6,330 bases of DNA, from the NCBI GenBank assembly GCA_047639615.1, contig JBLIOL010000308.1, positions 1-6,330 on the forward strand, in the 5' to 3' direction. The translations under genes and the position numbers were made by a program. Positions 5,538 through 6,330 of this stretch are shown here, one piece after another. Each line of letters starts with the position of its first letter. Positions within the stretch are counted from its first letter, which is position 1. The notes below the pieces were generated by a model that made no database searches, was not told the DNA's origin, and worked only from the letters and a program-made list of their open reading frames with translations. The stretch comes from CAYWNK01 sp047639615. GTDB taxonomy: Bacteria > Planctomycetota > UBA1135 > GCA-002686595.

Positions 5538-6330
5538 CTAGGCCTCTTCAGGAGCCCCTTGCGTGGCCTCCTTGGGCGCTTCATCCGGCTCTGGATCCAA
5601 CTCAGGGGGGATGGCGCGGCCAGAGACGCGCCGCCAGTAGCCTGCGGCGCGCTCCATCGCACGCCCGAGGAGGCTGCCTTCGGGGTAGTTGCCGTCCTCG
5701 TCCAGGGTGCCGCAGGGGACGCCGGTGAAGAGCTCCAGCGCCTCCGAGATGTGCTCCACGCAGTAGATGTGAAAGCGACCCTCGGCGCAGGCCGCCACCA
5801 CCTCTTCGCGCAGCATGAGATTGCGCCGGTTGGCGCGCGGCAGGATCACTCCCTGGGTGCCGGTCAGGCCCATGTCGCTGCAGGCGTCGAAGAAGCCTTC
5901 GACCTTCTCCGTGGCGCCGCCGATGGGCTGGATGTGGCCGAACTGATCGATGGCGCCGGTCATGGCCAGGTCCTGTCGCAGGGGAATTCCGGTTAGGGCG
6001 GAGAGCACGCAGCAGGTCTCGGCTCCCGAAGCCGAGTCTCCGTCGACGCCGCCGTAGGACTGTTCGAAGGCCAGGGAGATGGTGAACACCAGCGGGTGAG
6101 AGGTAGGCAGCAGCTGTCGTAGGAGTCCGCCGAGAATGTGCGAGCCCTTGGTGTGAATGCGGCCTGATAGCTGGGACTCGCGTTCGATGTTGACGATGCC
6201 GCGGCTGCCAGCGCCGGCACTGGCGGTGATGCGCGCGGGAAAGCCGAAGGTGAGCGGTCCAGCGGACATGACCGCCAAGCCGTTCACTTGCCCTACGCAG
6301 CTGCCGTCGGTCTCGATGCGAATGGTGCCG
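5538..6330 (-). CDS. Lon-related ATP-dependent protease, C-terminal protease domain (5' end outside window)
   Basis: The frame continues to the right edge (first full codons read G-T-I-R-I-E-T-D-G), so the GTG at 6287 is internal (the V of GQVNGLAV) and the AAA+ part is missing. The 263 visible residues match the proteolytic domain of the Lon-related (LonB/COG1067-like) group: GQVNGLAV, FGFPARITA, NIERE, SGRIHTKGSHILGG, FEQSYGGVDGDSASGAE, TGAIDQFGHIQPIGG and ATEKVEGFFD. The Lon Ser-Lys dyad is intact: the Ser of GDSAS (codon 6033-6035) and the Lys of TEKVEGFF (codon 5904-5906). Family members degrade damaged or regulatory proteins after ATP-driven unfolding in the cytoplasm. The protein continues past the usual end of the domain into a tail of about 60 residues ending in a Pro/Glu/Asp-rich segment (PPELDPEPDEAPKEA), which looks disordered. 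The gene ends 141 bases before ppsA with a hairpin between, so coupling to ppsA is not indicated. Family assignment is secure; full length and subgroup cannot be judged from this part. Confidence 0.93.
   Translation of the reverse strand, partial: GTIRIETDGSCVGQVNGLAVMSAGPLTFGFPARITASAGAGSRGIVNIERESQLSGRIHTKGSHILGGLLRQLLPTSHPLVFTISLAFEQSYGGVDGDSASGAETCCVLSALTGIPLRQDLAMTGAIDQFGHIQPIGGATEKVEGFFDACSDMGLTGTQGVILPRANRRNLMLREEVVAACAEGRFHIYCVEHISEALELFTGVPCGTLDEDGNYPEGSLLGRAMERAAGYWRRVSGRAIPPELDPEPDEAPKEATQGAPEEA

Noticed and set aside
6285..6287. GTG as the start of the Lon-like gene
   Set aside because: The frame stays open to the window edge and the preceding residues (I-E-T-D-G-S-C-V-G-Q) continue the conserved protease-domain sequence, so the gene starts outside the window.

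Overview
The window is GC-rich and gene-dense, with non-overlapping genes of ordinary bacterial type. The best lineage clue is the secreted protein encoded at 765-2450. It ends in a cysteine-containing module (Y-C-x-G-x-x-C-P-C-G-N near its start, Q-x-W-x-F-x-C-x-F-R-D-D and W-N-T-S-N near its end) that I associate from memory with large-genome marine Planctomycetota of the Saltatorellus/Poly30 type. The HEAT-repeat protein, and the lack of Shine-Dalgarno sequences before both visible start codons, fit that phylum. The assignment is an inference; there is no rRNA or other marker gene in the window.

Layout, left to right. Positions 1-672 (+) hold the C-terminal part of a HEAT-repeat protein whose start lies off the left edge. 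A strong GC-rich hairpin (708-744) sits between this gene and the convergent secreted-protein gene and probably terminates both. Positions 765-2450 (-) encode a 561-residue exported protein with a signal peptide, a beta-rich N-terminal region, a bacterial Ig-like domain and the cysteine-containing C-terminal module. A 282-base gap (2451-2732) has no gene but carries two clean inverted repeats. Positions 2733-5396 (-) encode an 887-residue phosphoenolpyruvate synthase (ppsA). A 141-base gap (5397-5537) holds a probable terminator for the upstream gene and a leader region with two competing pairings. Positions 5538-6330 (-) encode the protease domain of a Lon-related ATP-dependent protease whose N-terminal part lies off the right edge.

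The three minus-strand genes point the same way, but the gaps of 141 and 282 bases and the hairpin after the Lon gene suggest separate transcripts rather than one operon. They cover unrelated jobs: protein quality control, gluconeogenic PEP formation and an exported surface or extracellular protein. I see no mobile element, CRISPR array, tRNA or rRNA, and no clear sign of a novel multi-gene system. The most unusual points are the ppsA leader, the hybrid active-site motifs of the PEP synthase, and the architecture of the secreted protein.
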